NCBI GenBank assembly: GCA_963728545.1 | Contig: CAVSKO010000002.1 | Span: 930,001 to 994,000 of the forward strand | Length of the DNA: 64,000 bases | Source: DASUNP01 sp963728545 | GTDB lineage: Bacteria > Acidobacteriota > Blastocatellia > UBA7656 | Direction of reading: 5' to 3' | Part shown: one piece after another, positions 16,383 through 26,214 of the stretch | Position numbering within the stretch: position 1 is the first letter of the stretch | Layout of the letters: every line of letters begins with the position of its first letter | Notes under the pieces: model-generated | Databases searched by the model: none | The model's input: only the letters and a program-made list of their open reading frames with translations | Told to the model about the DNA's origin: nothing | Made by a program: the position numbers and the translations under genes

Positions 16383-17618
16383 TCAAAACAGCTGGTATGC
16401 GCGGCGGAGCAAATCTCTTTTAAGAGTGACATAGCTTTGCTCGCCGATCAGGGCGTTTATCAGGACCGTGCGCACTCCCCTGTGGTGACGCGCCAAACGC
16501 ACGACCGCATCGGTGAAGACGTGCCCAAAGAAATGTCCGTGGTAAAACTGCGGCAACCTGTATGATGCGTGCTCCAGCTCTTTGCCAAAGCAGTCTCGCC
16601 ATAACCGCTCGTACCGCGCTGCTGCGTTCTCATAGCCGCCGTTGAGCGATTCAGCCTGCCCGCCTGCGAGCAGGGCGTCGGCCAGCAGGTCGGCAGATTT
16701 GAAAGCGTAAAAAATTCCTTCTCCCGTGATGGGATCGCAAAAACCTGCGGCGTCCCCGACAAGCGCCCACCCGTCTCCCGTCGCGCGCAGCCCCTTCCAG
16801 CTTGCCAGATCGAGCGTCGGAATCTTCGCCCCAAAAAAAGTGACTCGATCAGGCTCAGGCATGCGCCCTCCGTAGAAATCCTGCACAAAACCTGAAAGTA
16901 ACCTGCGCAACTCGTCAGAAGTGCGCTCGCCGAGTTTTGAAGCTACGCCGAAATTCATCACGCCGGGTCTGGGGAAGGCCCAGAGATAGCCTGTAAAATT
17001 ATCCGGGAACCGGACGACCACTTGATCTTCGTCGGTTGATCCGTTCGCCTCGGCTCTGTTTCTCTTGCCGTTGTTTGCAGTATCGTTGACCGCGACATTG
17101 TAACCGAATGCGAGCGCGAGATCGCGAACGGGGAAAATTCCTATCAAACGCCGGCGTGTGAAGCTTGCAGCGCCGTCGGCCCCAACTAAGAACTTCGCGC
17201 CCCATCGCCGTCCATCGCTCGTGGTAATCGACCAGCCTTCCTGTGTTCGCTCGAAATCCGTCACGCCAGAGCGAACAAACTCTGTCCCGGCTTCGACGGC
17301 GCGGTCGAGCACAAGACCGTTCAGGACTTCGCGCGAGTAGATGGCGAACGGGCGGTCGAGCTTGAGCGACACTTTGCGGCCCGAGGGCGAGATCATAGTA
17401 ATGCGATTGACAAGTTTGTGAGGGTAATTGGAATTTTCGAGCAAGAAAGCAAATTCGCGAATGGCGCGAGTGGGAACGCCGCCGCCGCAGGGTTTTTCCC
17501 ACGCGCCTTTCGGATCAAACAGCAGGCAATCGCGCCCGCTTGCCGCGAGACGCGAAGCGAGATGCGAACCTGCCGGACCTGCTCCGATGATCGCGAACTC
17601 GGCTGAAACCTTTTCCAT
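16383..17618 (-). CDS. Geranylgeranyl-reductase-like FAD oxidoreductase
   Basis: A 411-residue flavoprotein. It begins with the FAD Rossmann motif (FAIIGAGPAGSHLASRLA), has CGGGVPTRA soon after, the second dinucleotide motif FLVGADGA (~residue 145), and WALVGDAAGFCDPITGEGIFYA, which in geranylgeranyl-reductase relatives contacts FAD. Such enzymes reduce isoprenoid chains of quinones, lipids or chlorophyll precursors. A role in menaquinone or lipid side-chain reduction is an inference. The gene stands alone, with a ~200-base gap holding a repeat upstream. Confidence 0.8.
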   Translation of the reverse strand: MEKVSAEFAIIGAGPAGSHLASRLAASGRDCLLFDPKGAWEKPCGGGVPTRAIREFAFLLENSNYPHKLVNRITMISPSGRKVSLKLDRPFAIYSREVLNGLVLDRAVEAGTEFVRSGVTDFERTQEGWSITTSDGRRWGAKFLVGADGAASFTRRRLIGIFPVRDLALAFGYNVAVNDTANNGKRNRAEANGSTDEDQVVVRFPDNFTGYLWAFPRPGVMNFGVASKLGERTSDELRRLLSGFVQDFYGGRMPEPDRVTFFGAKIPTLDLASWKGLRATGDGWALVGDAAGFCDPITGEGIFYAFKSADLLADALLAGGQAESLNGGYENAAARYERLWRDCFGKELEHASYRLPQFYHGHFFGHVFTDAVVRLARHHRGVRTVLINALIGEQSYVTLKRDLLRRAYQLF

Positions 17619-17700
17619 GAATTGAAGAGTCTACCGACATAAAGCCGAAGTTATCAAGGTCTATACTTAAGCGATTCGGTGTATAGGAATGAAAGAAGAT

Positions 17701-17792
17701 TCACCGCAGAGACACAGAGGACGCAAAGGGGGCGCAGAGAAAACAAGCAAATCTCTGCGCCCTCTTTGTGTTCTCTGTGTCTGCGGCGGTGA
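17701..17792. repeat. CACCGCAGAGACACAGAG-type palindromic element, copy 1
   Basis: An imperfect inverted repeat of about 40 bases per arm (17701-17740 against 17752-17792) around a short A+T-rich loop. The arms start TCACCGCAGAGACACAGAG and the other arm ends with its complement. The same unit recurs at 58616-58727. It sits between two genes transcribed in the same direction. Confidence 0.85.
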
Positions 17793-17823
17793 GATGTCTC
17801 CCCAGATTGCCGTCAAGCCATGT

Positions 17824-19980
17824 TTATGACGATTGATAGACCGTCCCTTCAAACACGACGATCACTTTTTTACCGAGCGCAAAGAACTTTCCAAGCTCCG
17901 GCTTATCAGCAAGCAGCTTGAAGAACTCTTCGCTCCCGAACGTAACTGTGACCTTTGGCAGCCCGGCGTCCTCTCTATATTCCGTGTCAAACCAGGCGCC
18001 GTTTTTCAGCATAAACGTCTTGCTGCCGATTACGCGGACGTTCGTGAATGATTCTACGAAGCTGTCCGTGCCATCCGCCTCTTTTATCTCGCGCTCCGCC
18101 TTGCTGCGCATGACAGCCATCTCGCCGCTTGAAGGCGCGGGGCGGCCTGCGGCATTCGGTTGCATAGCCCTGTATCTGCGTTGAAGCTCTTCATCCCTCG
18201 CCCCTGAGCGCGCCTGGGCCTTCATATCTTCGGTCACCAGAAATGACGTGTAGGGAGTCACGATGCCAAATCTAGTGCCCAGTCCGACTATCTCATCAAC
18301 AAGCTCGCGGTTCTCTCCGTTGAGCCTTATCTGTTCGAGCAAGTACCCGACGCGCCGCGTGGCCCATAGCCTCGGCAAGAAATTATTCGCCTTTTCTTCG
18401 CTCGGAAAACTCTGGCCGGTGAAGCTCAGAGTCTCTAGCCGATCCCCGACATTGCCCGTCAAGGTGACGGTTGTTTTGCGCGGGCCATCTTTGTAGCGTC
18501 CGACGATTACCAGTTGAGAGCCTTTAAACAGGTCGGGCAAATCTCGCGGATATTGCATCTCTGTTTCCAGTTTGCCAAAGTCAATAACCAGGTCGGAGAG
18601 CACAGGGTAGTTCACCTTGGCGAAGAAACCGGAGACCTTTATTTCAAGGTCTTCGCCGGGCGTGATGTAATCGCTCATGCCCTGATTGTCCAGCGAGAGC
18701 TTGTCGAGCAAGTTCGTATTCACGTCATAGCCGACGCCGAATGAAAAGATCCTGACTTTAGCCCGGTTCGCGTACGCGACGTTTTTGAGTATCTCTCTAA
18801 TATCGGTCGTTCCGACCGTAGGAAGCCCGTCGGTCAAAAAGACTAACATCTGCGGCCGCTGGCTAGGCTGGAACTGGCCTAAAGCAGTAACCAGCGAGTC
18901 GTTTATGTTTGTGCCGCCTTCGGCGCGTATCTTGTTGATGAAAGAGAGGGCCTCTTGCCTGGCCTGCTTGCTCGCTTCGACCAGAGAGGATTTCATTAAA
19001 TGCTCTTCGCCTGAAAACGAGACGATGTTGAACTTGTCTTGCGCCGCGAGCGATTCGACGCCGAAACGCAGCACGGCTTTCGCTTTTTCAATCTTGTCTC
19101 CGCTCATCGAGCCGGAAGTGTCAAAGACGAAAACCACGTCTTTTGCGGCGCGCTCCTGTTCGCCCACATTCACCTTTGGCGAGATCAGCAATAGATAATA
19201 ACCGTCTTTGCCCGGCTCGCGATGCGTCAAAAGCGACACGCCAAATTCTTTTTCCGACAGACTGTAATATAGCTGAAAATCTCTCTGCGCCTCTTCGCCG
19301 CTTCCCTCGAAGCTGAGCGTTGCCCGCCGCTCGCCGCTGCGGTTGACCGCAATCCGATGCGACGGCGAGAAGATAGTCTTAAGATCGATGGGCGAGTTTA
19401 TCTCTATGCTGGCGGAGATCTGTCCGATAGGCTGAGTAAGTATTCTGCGGCCCGCGCCCAGCTCATAACGGTAAGAGACCGTGCCCGCTTCGTTCTTGAG
19501 AACCTGGCTGTATGTAAGCTCGATCTTACGGGTGCTTCTCGGCTCGATAGGAAAAACGTTGGCTTGAAATAAATCTTTTCCGGCGTACTCAAGCAGGCCG
19601 GGGTCGATCATTTTTCGCACGATCTCGTTATAAATCTGCCTTGCCTTTGCGCGCTCCATGACCTCTGCGGCCATGCGTTTGTCGCCGTCAAAGATCGCGA
19701 AATCCGTGATCGATGCGCTTTCAGGGATAGGGAAGAAAAACGACCCTTCCAGGCGGTGCGGTGTGTCGTTTTCAAATACCTGCTCGACCTTTGTCGTTGC
19801 CACTTGCGAATCGATCTTTGTAGTTATCTTGACCGATTTGACCTTGAGCGCGCGTGGGAGGGGAAGGGGGCGAGGTATTGGTCTGGGTGGACATTGACGG
19901 CAATCGGGGATGATGACCCCTTGCCCGTAGGCGATGCCGGATAGAAACACTACCAGCAACAAGGCACGATAGAATCTCAT
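17824..19980 (-). CDS. Secreted VIT and von Willebrand A domain protein
   Basis: A ~718-residue protein similar in layout to inter-alpha-trypsin inhibitor heavy chains. After a signal peptide (ALLLVVFLSGIAYG) comes a VIT domain (~50-180: VKITTKIDSQVATTKVEQVF, FFFPIPESA) and a vWA domain with an intact MIDAS start (FVFDTSGSMSGDKIEKAK) and the TDGLPTVG motif. Such proteins bind ligands through a metal ion at the cell surface; bacterial partners are mostly unknown. ATG 19980 is preferred over GTG 19986 because AGGA lies ~9 bases before it. It has no operon partners. Confidence 0.85.
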   Translation of the reverse strand: MRFYRALLLVVFLSGIAYGQGVIIPDCRQCPPRPIPRPLPLPRALKVKSVKITTKIDSQVATTKVEQVFENDTPHRLEGSFFFPIPESASITDFAIFDGDKRMAAEVMERAKARQIYNEIVRKMIDPGLLEYAGKDLFQANVFPIEPRSTRKIELTYSQVLKNEAGTVSYRYELGAGRRILTQPIGQISASIEINSPIDLKTIFSPSHRIAVNRSGERRATLSFEGSGEEAQRDFQLYYSLSEKEFGVSLLTHREPGKDGYYLLLISPKVNVGEQERAAKDVVFVFDTSGSMSGDKIEKAKAVLRFGVESLAAQDKFNIVSFSGEEHLMKSSLVEASKQARQEALSFINKIRAEGGTNINDSLVTALGQFQPSQRPQMLVFLTDGLPTVGTTDIREILKNVAYANRAKVRIFSFGVGYDVNTNLLDKLSLDNQGMSDYITPGEDLEIKVSGFFAKVNYPVLSDLVIDFGKLETEMQYPRDLPDLFKGSQLVIVGRYKDGPRKTTVTLTGNVGDRLETLSFTGQSFPSEEKANNFLPRLWATRRVGYLLEQIRLNGENRELVDEIVGLGTRFGIVTPYTSFLVTEDMKAQARSGARDEELQRRYRAMQPNAAGRPAPSSGEMAVMRSKAEREIKEADGTDSFVESFTNVRVIGSKTFMLKNGAWFDTEYREDAGLPKVTVTFGSEEFFKLLADKPELGKFFALGKKVIVVFEGTVYQSS

Positions 19981-20158
19981 TTTCACATCCTGATTATTTT
20001 TATTATGCGGCGGGGGCCTCTCAAGAACTAATCGCTAACGCTCCAGCCCGTGCTCTGGCTTGAGAGCCCCCGCTATCTATTTGAACGCATCAAGCAGAGA
20101 TCTTTGCTAATTTTTTTATACCCGATTTTTGACGGGTTAGTTTCGGTGCGATTTTGAG

Positions 20159-21589
20159 CTAATCCTCGTCGTGCTCGTTGCCGTCGTAGTGCATCACTAA
20201 CGGCTCCTCATCCACGACCGTCTCCAGATGGACCTCCCTGCCCCAGAGCTTGTGAACATATTCAAGCGTCTTGCGTGCGTACTTCATATCAAGCTCGACG
20301 CCCTCGTAGCGGTGCGTTAGATAAAGCTCGCGGTTGCCGTCATAATCGCCGTCCGTGACTTCGATGTAGGGGAAGCCGAAATTCGTCATGTTGGCGACGA
20401 GTTGATCGCGGACGCGCTCCCACTTTTTCTCAGTCACAGTCCACTCTTCTTCATCCACAAGCTGGTAAACGAACAGGTCAAGAGTTTCGCAAAGCTCTTC
20501 GGTCAGGTAGTTGCGCAGGAACGAAATATCATTTTCCAGCTCGCGCACTTCCATCACTTTTTCCCAGCCCTCGCCGCCGCGCCGGCCGTACAGCTCCTGA
20601 TCTTCTTTAGTCGGATTATCCCAACGTTTCTCTATGTCTTCAAAAATCTTGTAGCCCAGGTAATACGGGTTTAGCTGCCCCTTATGAGGCGAAACGACTC
20701 CGGCGTGCAGCCCGGCGAACTCAAGGTGATCGCTAGTAGAGAGGTCCATCTCGCGCATTATCCTGGAATGCATAATGGATGCGAATCCCTCGTTCATAAT
20801 CTTCGTCTGCATCTGCGGGACGAAGTATTCCATCTCATCGTGCAGCATCGCTATTATGTCGCGCTGCCACTCTTCGAGCACAGGCGAGTTCTTCATCAGA
20901 AAATAGACGAGGTCTTTTTCGGGCGCTTCAAGACTCGGCTTGTGCTTATGGTCTTCATCCGTCTCTTTGGCCGCGGCCCCGTCCGACCCAAGCTCATCTT
21001 CCGAGAAGAGATCGTCGTAGCGCCCTTCGCGTCGGCGGCGACCGGCCTCTTCCTGTTTCTTCAGGTCGCGCGCCTCCCGCTTTATAAAGAAATTCGGATC
21101 GATGTGCTCTTCTATCGACAGCACCGCGTCAAGGAGTTCTTCGACGACTTTTCGGCCATGTTTGAACTCGTAATCAGACATGCGACGCGCGTGCATGGCG
21201 GCTTCGTTGACCATCCGGCGGTTGGTCCGCGAAAAGTAAGCGTTGTTCTTAAAAAAATCGACGTGGCCGAGGACGTGCGCGATCACCATCTTGTTCTGGA
21301 TGGGCGAATTCGTCTCAAGCAAAAAAGCGTAAGAAGGGTTCGAGTTGATGACGACCTCGTAAATCTTCGACAGCCCGAAATCATACATCATCTTCATACG
21401 GTGATAAGCCTTGCCGAACGTCCAGTGAGAGTACCGGCCGGGCAGAGCATAAGAGCCGACTTCATACATCACCGACGCGGGGACGATCTCGAACCGGACG
21501 GGAAAAGGGTCGAGACCGAACTTCACCGTGGCAATATCCCAAATCTGCTCGATAGCCTCTTCAAGCTCTTTCACTTCCTTGTCTATCAT
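20159..21589 (-). CDS. spoVR: SpoVR family protein
   Basis: A 476-residue SpoVR/YcgB-type protein, named for a Bacillus spore-cortex defect; its biochemical function is still unclear. Visible family marks are ALPGRYSHWTFGKAYHR, NSNPSYAFLLETNS, and IAHVLGHVDFFKNN, which may bind metal. An Asp/Glu-rich disordered stretch lies near residue 215. The start at 21589 is chosen because the in-frame extension to 21643 is encoded by an intergenic palindrome, and AGGA lies before 21589. It is the third gene of the prkA-yeaH-spoVR set, the usual stress/stationary-phase trio. Confidence 0.9.
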   Translation of the reverse strand: MIDKEVKELEEAIEQIWDIATVKFGLDPFPVRFEIVPASVMYEVGSYALPGRYSHWTFGKAYHRMKMMYDFGLSKIYEVVINSNPSYAFLLETNSPIQNKMVIAHVLGHVDFFKNNAYFSRTNRRMVNEAAMHARRMSDYEFKHGRKVVEELLDAVLSIEEHIDPNFFIKREARDLKKQEEAGRRRREGRYDDLFSEDELGSDGAAAKETDEDHKHKPSLEAPEKDLVYFLMKNSPVLEEWQRDIIAMLHDEMEYFVPQMQTKIMNEGFASIMHSRIMREMDLSTSDHLEFAGLHAGVVSPHKGQLNPYYLGYKIFEDIEKRWDNPTKEDQELYGRRGGEGWEKVMEVRELENDISFLRNYLTEELCETLDLFVYQLVDEEEWTVTEKKWERVRDQLVANMTNFGFPYIEVTDGDYDGNRELYLTHRYEGVELDMKYARKTLEYVHKLWGREVHLETVVDEEPLVMHYDGNEHDED

Positions 21590-21600
21590 ATCGAGTCCTG

Positions 21601-21646
21601 AGTAATGAGTGATGAGTGAAATCTGATACTCATCACTCATCACTTA
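21601..21646. repeat. TGAGTGATGAGT-family palindrome
   Basis: Left arm AGTAATGAGTGATGAGTG and right arm ACTCATCACTCATCACTT form a ~16-bp stem with one G-T type mismatch. It fills the whole gap between yeaH and spoVR and abuts the spoVR ribosome site, so it could affect differential expression within the operon. Confidence 0.85.
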
Positions 21647-21647
21647 A

Positions 21648-22811
21648 TCATGCTTTTTCGCCTCGTTTTCCGAAAAACTCTTTCAGCGCAGGATAAACAT
21701 CTTCTTTGTCATCGATGCGCACGCCGACAAACCGCTCCTGGTCCTTGAGCCTGTCTTTGAAGATGGACAACAGCGCCCCCGATGATCGACGGTAGCTGGA
21801 TGCGCCTTCCTCGCCAATCTCGCCGTAACCGAAAAGATTGCACGTCGAGATCAATTCGTCCGCCAGCCTGACTGCTTCATCGTTATCGGAATAATAGTTG
21901 TCCCCATCCGAAAAGTGGAACGGATAGATATTCCAGTCCCTCGGAGGAAATCGCTCTGCGATCACGTCGAGCGCAAGCCGATAGGCCGACGATACAACCG
22001 TTCCGCCCGATTCGCCTTGCGTGAAGAATTGCTCCTCGGTGACTTCCTTGGCTTCCGTATGATGAGAGATAAAGACGATCTTCACCTGATCGTACTTGGT
22101 CTTCAGAAAACGCACCATCCAAAAATAGAACGAACGCGCTATGTATTTCTTAAACTCTCCCATGCTCCCTGATACGTCCATCATGCTTATGACGACGGCG
22201 TTCGATTCATACTTTATTTGCTCTTCCCATGTCTTGTAACGGAGGTCTTCTTTTTTGAACCGGCCCATCTGCGCGTTGCCCGTTTCGCGCGCCTGTCGCT
22301 TGATGTTCTCCATTATCGACCGTCGCTTATCGAGGTTAGCCAGGATGCCCGAGCGGCGTATCTCCGTGAACTTCGTAGTCTTTGACTGCACGGCCTGTTT
22401 TGCCTTGTCTTCAAGATAAGGCAGGTGCAGGTCTTCAAAGATCAATTTGGCGATCTCGTCTATATCAACCTCGGCTTCGTAATACTCCTGGCCCGGCTGG
22501 TCGCCGCCCATCGGCCCTTGCCCCGGTCCCTGGCCGGGCTGCCCCTCGCGCGCAATCACGTCGCCCACCTGGGTATTGCCGTCGCCCGTGCCAACGTGCT
22601 TCTTCTTTCGATAGTCGAACCGAAACTTGTATTCATCCAAAGAGCGTATCGGCACTTTGACGACGCGCTTGCCATCCGACAGTATGATCGATTCGTTCGA
22701 CACGATAGAGCCGAGGTTTTTCTTTATCGCCTCGCGCACGCGCTCCTTGTGCCGCTCCTGATCTATCTGTCCCTTGCGCTGCAGCGACCAGTCATTTCGT
22801 TGGACTGACAT
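21648..22811 (-). CDS. yeaH: YeaH/YhbH family protein (DUF444)
   Basis: A 387-residue protein of the YeaH family, partner of the PrkA kinase. It shows a conserved basic N-terminus (RHKERVREAIKKNL), a Gly/Pro/Gln-rich linker near residues 85-105, and a vWA-like domain in the C-terminal half (VISMMDVSGSMGEFKKY, a MIDAS-type DxSxS). Function is not known in detail; in enterobacteria yeaG and yeaH are co-expressed under stress. It lies 83 bases after prkA, same strand. Confidence 0.9.
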   Translation of the reverse strand: MSVQRNDWSLQRKGQIDQERHKERVREAIKKNLGSIVSNESIILSDGKRVVKVPIRSLDEYKFRFDYRKKKHVGTGDGNTQVGDVIAREGQPGQGPGQGPMGGDQPGQEYYEAEVDIDEIAKLIFEDLHLPYLEDKAKQAVQSKTTKFTEIRRSGILANLDKRRSIMENIKRQARETGNAQMGRFKKEDLRYKTWEEQIKYESNAVVISMMDVSGSMGEFKKYIARSFYFWMVRFLKTKYDQVKIVFISHHTEAKEVTEEQFFTQGESGGTVVSSAYRLALDVIAERFPPRDWNIYPFHFSDGDNYYSDNDEAVRLADELISTCNLFGYGEIGEEGASSYRRSSGALLSIFKDRLKDQERFVGVRIDDKEDVYPALKEFFGKRGEKA

Positions 22812-22894
22812 AATCTATCCTGTAAATTAGCCCGCACACCCATCAGGGATGTGCGGGCGTGTTAGCCAGCAATTTGAGTGGCCCGCCCGCTCGC

Positions 22895-24820
22895 TCAACG
22901 CGAAAGCAGCGTGCCTACGTATGTGAGCAATTCATTTGCGCAAACGGTGCAGTACCCGTGCTGGGTCACGAGGCGGTCAATCACCTCATTGATTCTGCGC
23001 AGTTGGTCTGCATCGGGCGTCTTGACCGAAGTGGTTATCTTGACCACGTCCTTGAGGTCGGAGAATATCTTCTTCTCGATGGCCTCTTTCAGCCGCTCGT
23101 GCGAGCGATACTCAAAAGGCTTGCCCTTTCGTGCGTGGCTCGAAATCCTGATCAGTATCTCTTGCCGGAAAGTATTCTTCGCATTCTCGCTGATCCCTAT
23201 CTGCTCTTCAATCGAGCGCATCAGCTTCTCGTCAGGCTCAAGCTCGTCTTCGGTTATCGGATCTTTGAGTTTTTCTTTGTTGCAATACGCCTCGACGTTG
23301 TCGAGATAGTTATCGCAAATGCCCTTAGCCATCTCCTCGAACGAGTAGACGAACGCGCGCTGAACTTCGTTCTTGGCTATGTCGTCAAACTCGCGGCGCG
23401 TGGAGGCGATAAGGTTCAGGTAGGTGTCACGCTGCTCAGAAGATATGCCCGTGTGCTGCTCAAACCCATCTTTGATCGCGCGCAGCGCATCGATCGGATT
23501 GATGCAGGTGATGTTGTCGCGAACAAGAGCGCCCGACAAACGGTTGATGATATAGCGCGGGCTGATCCCGTCCATGCCTTCTCGCACCGTGTCTTCCTGA
23601 AGCTCGCGCACGTCTTTAGATTTGAAGCCCTCAACATCTTCGCCGTCGTAAAGCTTCATCTTCTTGACTACGTCGATGTTCGCCTTCTTAGGCGCTTCAA
23701 GCCGCGTCATCACGGCAAACATCGCGGCAATCCTCAGCGTGTTAGGCGCTATGTGAATATTGCGCAGGGCCTCTGATTGCTTCAGCAGCTTGTCGTAGAT
23801 CCGCTCCTCCTGAGAGACTTTCAGGTTGTAAGGGACCTTTATCATGATGATGCGGTCCTGGAGCGCTTCGCTCTTTCTGTTAGCTACAAACGCGCTGTAC
23901 TCGTTCTCATTTGTGTGCGATATGATTGCCTCGTCCGCGTAGATCATCGCGAACCGCCCGGTCTTGATGTTCTGCTCCTGGCTCAAAGTCAAAAGGCTGT
24001 AAAGGAATTTCTCGTTGACTTTGAGCATTTCGACAAACTCCATCAACCCCCGGTTGGCAATGTTCAGCTCGCCGTCAAACCTGTAGGCTCGCGGGTCGCT
24101 CTCGACGCCGACTTCCCCGATGGTCGAAAGATCGATAGAGCCTGTCAGCTCCGTGATGTCTTGCGATTTCGGGTCCGATGGCGCAAACGTGCCTATGCCT
24201 ATTCGGTCCTTTTCAGAAAATATTATGCGGTGGACCAGAACGTCTTCGTGGCGGCCATGATATACGTGTTCGAGGTTATAGCGGCATTGCGGGCAAAGCT
24301 CTCCCTCGATGTACATCCCGTAGTGGCGCGCGATTTCAGCTCGAAGCTCGGGCGGAATCAGGTGTAGCGGCTCTTCGTGCATCGGGCAGTCTTTGATCGC
24401 ATAGACCGCCCCGTTGTCCGTGCGGGACCACTTTTCAAGCCCGCGCTTGAGCATAGTGACGATAGTCGATTTGCCGCCGCCCACCGGCCCCATCAATAGC
24501 AGTATGCGCTTGCGGACTTCGAGTCTCTGCCCGGCGGATTTGAAGTACTCGACAATCTTTGAGATAGGACCTTCGATGCCGTACAACTCGTCGCTGAAGA
24601 AGTTATGGCGGATGATCTCGTCACGCGAGCCTTCGTTGACCTTCTCAACGCCTGCGGCCAGGACCATGTCGCAGACGCGCGCGTGCGATAGCTTGGATAT
24701 GTTCGGATTTTGTAAGACCAGCTCGAAGTAGTCGCGGAATGTCCCCTCCCACGCCAGGCGCTCGCGGTCGCGGCGATGCGTTTCGAGGAGGTCGCTTATA
24801 TTTACCTTATTTTCTGCCAT
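22895..24820 (-). CDS. prkA: PrkA/YeaG serine protein kinase
   Basis: A 641-residue AAA-type protein with a Walker A motif (LMGPVGGGKSTIV, near residue 110) and the PrkA family pattern throughout (FRDYFELVLQNPNISKLSHARV at the start, MIYADEAIISHTNENEY in the middle, KNEVQRAFVYSFEE near the C-terminal domain). A CPMHEEPLHLIP/CPQC pair may bind zinc. PrkA was reported to phosphorylate proteins on Ser and, in other work, to be an ATP-dependent protease, so the activity is debated. ATG 24820 follows GGAGGTAACAG. First gene of the trio. Confidence 0.95.
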   Translation of the reverse strand: MAENKVNISDLLETHRRDRERLAWEGTFRDYFELVLQNPNISKLSHARVCDMVLAAGVEKVNEGSRDEIIRHNFFSDELYGIEGPISKIVEYFKSAGQRLEVRKRILLLMGPVGGGKSTIVTMLKRGLEKWSRTDNGAVYAIKDCPMHEEPLHLIPPELRAEIARHYGMYIEGELCPQCRYNLEHVYHGRHEDVLVHRIIFSEKDRIGIGTFAPSDPKSQDITELTGSIDLSTIGEVGVESDPRAYRFDGELNIANRGLMEFVEMLKVNEKFLYSLLTLSQEQNIKTGRFAMIYADEAIISHTNENEYSAFVANRKSEALQDRIIMIKVPYNLKVSQEERIYDKLLKQSEALRNIHIAPNTLRIAAMFAVMTRLEAPKKANIDVVKKMKLYDGEDVEGFKSKDVRELQEDTVREGMDGISPRYIINRLSGALVRDNITCINPIDALRAIKDGFEQHTGISSEQRDTYLNLIASTRREFDDIAKNEVQRAFVYSFEEMAKGICDNYLDNVEAYCNKEKLKDPITEDELEPDEKLMRSIEEQIGISENAKNTFRQEILIRISSHARKGKPFEYRSHERLKEAIEKKIFSDLKDVVKITTSVKTPDADQLRRINEVIDRLVTQHGYCTVCANELLTYVGTLLSR

Positions 24821-25185
24821 CTGTTACCTCCGATTCCCTGCCGTGCGCTGACCACTCTGTGGGCGATAGGGTCAGGTTCCAGAATTTTCCTGCGCTGGAA
24901 CTATTGACGGCCTCACCACTCTTTACTGCGAGAGTTAGGACGACACTCAGTCTACGCCCTCGCGGGCGCACAGTCGGAGGTAATGTCCGGCTGCTCATGG
25001 CTCGACTGGATGCACGCTCAACCTCGTTAAACCGAAAGCGAAACATCTCTTGTCAAACTAGCTCAAATCAATTTTCAAACAATCGTCTTCCCCTGACTGG
25101 AAGCATTATATCACAGAGTGCAAGCAGCCCCTTCAAACACCACGAAACGGCTTTTCACTCAGCGACTTATACAACGAAACCGGGC
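24821..25185. other. 365-base intergenic stretch before prkA
   Basis: No gene is visible. The start side holds the good prkA ribosome site. A TTGACA box on the minus strand (25056-25051) could be a -35 element but lacks a convincing -10 partner at normal spacing. The truB gene ends at the far side. Confidence 0.4.
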
Positions 25186-26106
25186 TCAAGTATAGAGCAC
25201 GACGCGCGGCTTGACCGCCCCGCGATCCTCGTCGTACCGGCCCACAGCCACAAGCAATCCCGACTCGTCCAACAGCCGTATCGGCTCGTCACGGTTTGCC
25301 ATCGCGCCAACCGGCAACTCAATCTCTCTGCCGTTCGCCACTGCTTTAACCGCGTCCGAGTCGAGCTTGAAAGACGGCAGGTGAGAAACGGTTTCGGCCA
25401 TTCCTATAGCAAGGGCTTCGAGCCTCTGCTTCCCTTCCTGCTCAAGCTCTTCCAAACCGACAGCTCGCGAAATATCAAAAAAGCCCACCGCAGTTCTTCT
25501 CAACGCCGCGAGGTGACCGCCCACGCCCAGACGCTGGCCTATATCGTGGCCGAGCGTTCTGATGTACGTCCCCGAAGAGCACTTTACTCTCACGGCGAAA
25601 TCGCGAGTCCCGTCATCGTTCAACGATAGCGTTTTCGGATCATCTTCGATCAGGTCAATCGAGTAGATGTTTATCGGGACCGGCTTTCGCTCAACTTCGC
25701 GGCCTTCGCGAGCGGCACGATACAGACGTTCACCCGCGACTTTCTTAGCCGAGAACATCGGCGGCGTCTGCACCTGCGGGCCTATAAATTCATTCAACGC
25801 CCTACGCACATCTTCGAGGCTGCAATCATATGATGATCGAAGCGGCGTTATCTGTTTGCCTGTGAGGTCCTGAGTGTCTGTGGCGAAGCCGAGCCTGACC
25901 GTCGCGATATATTCTTTATCAAGCCCGACCAGGAATTGTGAAAGCCGCGTGCCGCGTCCCACGCACACCACCAGGACGCCGGTCGCAAATGGGTCGAGCG
26001 TTCCCGCGTGCCCGATTCTGCGCGTGCCCGCTATGCGCCGAACTCGCGCAACAACAGTGTGCGAAGTTATGCCTTCGGGCTTGTCGATGATCAGCGAGCC
26101 ATCCAT
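25186..26106 (-). CDS. truB: tRNA pseudouridine-55 synthase
   Basis: A 306-residue TruB, which isomerises U55 in the T loop of tRNAs. It starts DGSLIIDKPEGITSH and has the catalytic motif GHAGTLDPFATGVLVV (Asp nucleophile), KEYIATVRLGFATDTQD, and CSSGTYIRTLGHDIG. A C-terminal PUA-like part (LLDESGLLVAVGRY) closes the protein. Length is normal. The gene follows the TPR gene across a ~100-base gap filled by repeats. Confidence 0.95.
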   Translation of the reverse strand: MDGSLIIDKPEGITSHTVVARVRRIAGTRRIGHAGTLDPFATGVLVVCVGRGTRLSQFLVGLDKEYIATVRLGFATDTQDLTGKQITPLRSSYDCSLEDVRRALNEFIGPQVQTPPMFSAKKVAGERLYRAAREGREVERKPVPINIYSIDLIEDDPKTLSLNDDGTRDFAVRVKCSSGTYIRTLGHDIGQRLGVGGHLAALRRTAVGFFDISRAVGLEELEQEGKQRLEALAIGMAETVSHLPSFKLDSDAVKAVANGREIELPVGAMANRDEPIRLLDESGLLVAVGRYDEDRGAVKPRVVLYT

Positions 26107-26112
26107 CTTCTC

Positions 26113-26206
26113 TGAGTGATGAGTAACTTACATTAAGCTTTCTTATGAGAAAATGTAAACTGCGTCAAAAACTACCACTCATCACTCATCACTCATTACT
26201 CATCAC
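26113..26206. repeat. TGAGTGATGAGT-family palindrome, long loop
   Basis: GAGTGATGAGTA (26113-26124) faces several copies of its complement (ACTCATCACTCATC..., 26176-26206) across a ~50-base loop. It lies between the TPR gene and truB. Confidence 0.8.
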
Positions 26207-26214
26207 TTTTTTTC

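Noticed and set aside
20684..21601. 305-residue plus-strand frame
   Set aside because: Antisense to spoVR; composition (Arg/His-rich) is typical of a shadow frame.
22859..23776. 305-residue plus-strand frame
   Set aside because: Antisense to prkA, whose motifs are unmistakable.
24739..25629. 296-residue plus-strand frame over the prkA start, gap and truB end
   Set aside because: Ser/Arg-rich, no start signal, overlaps two certain genes.
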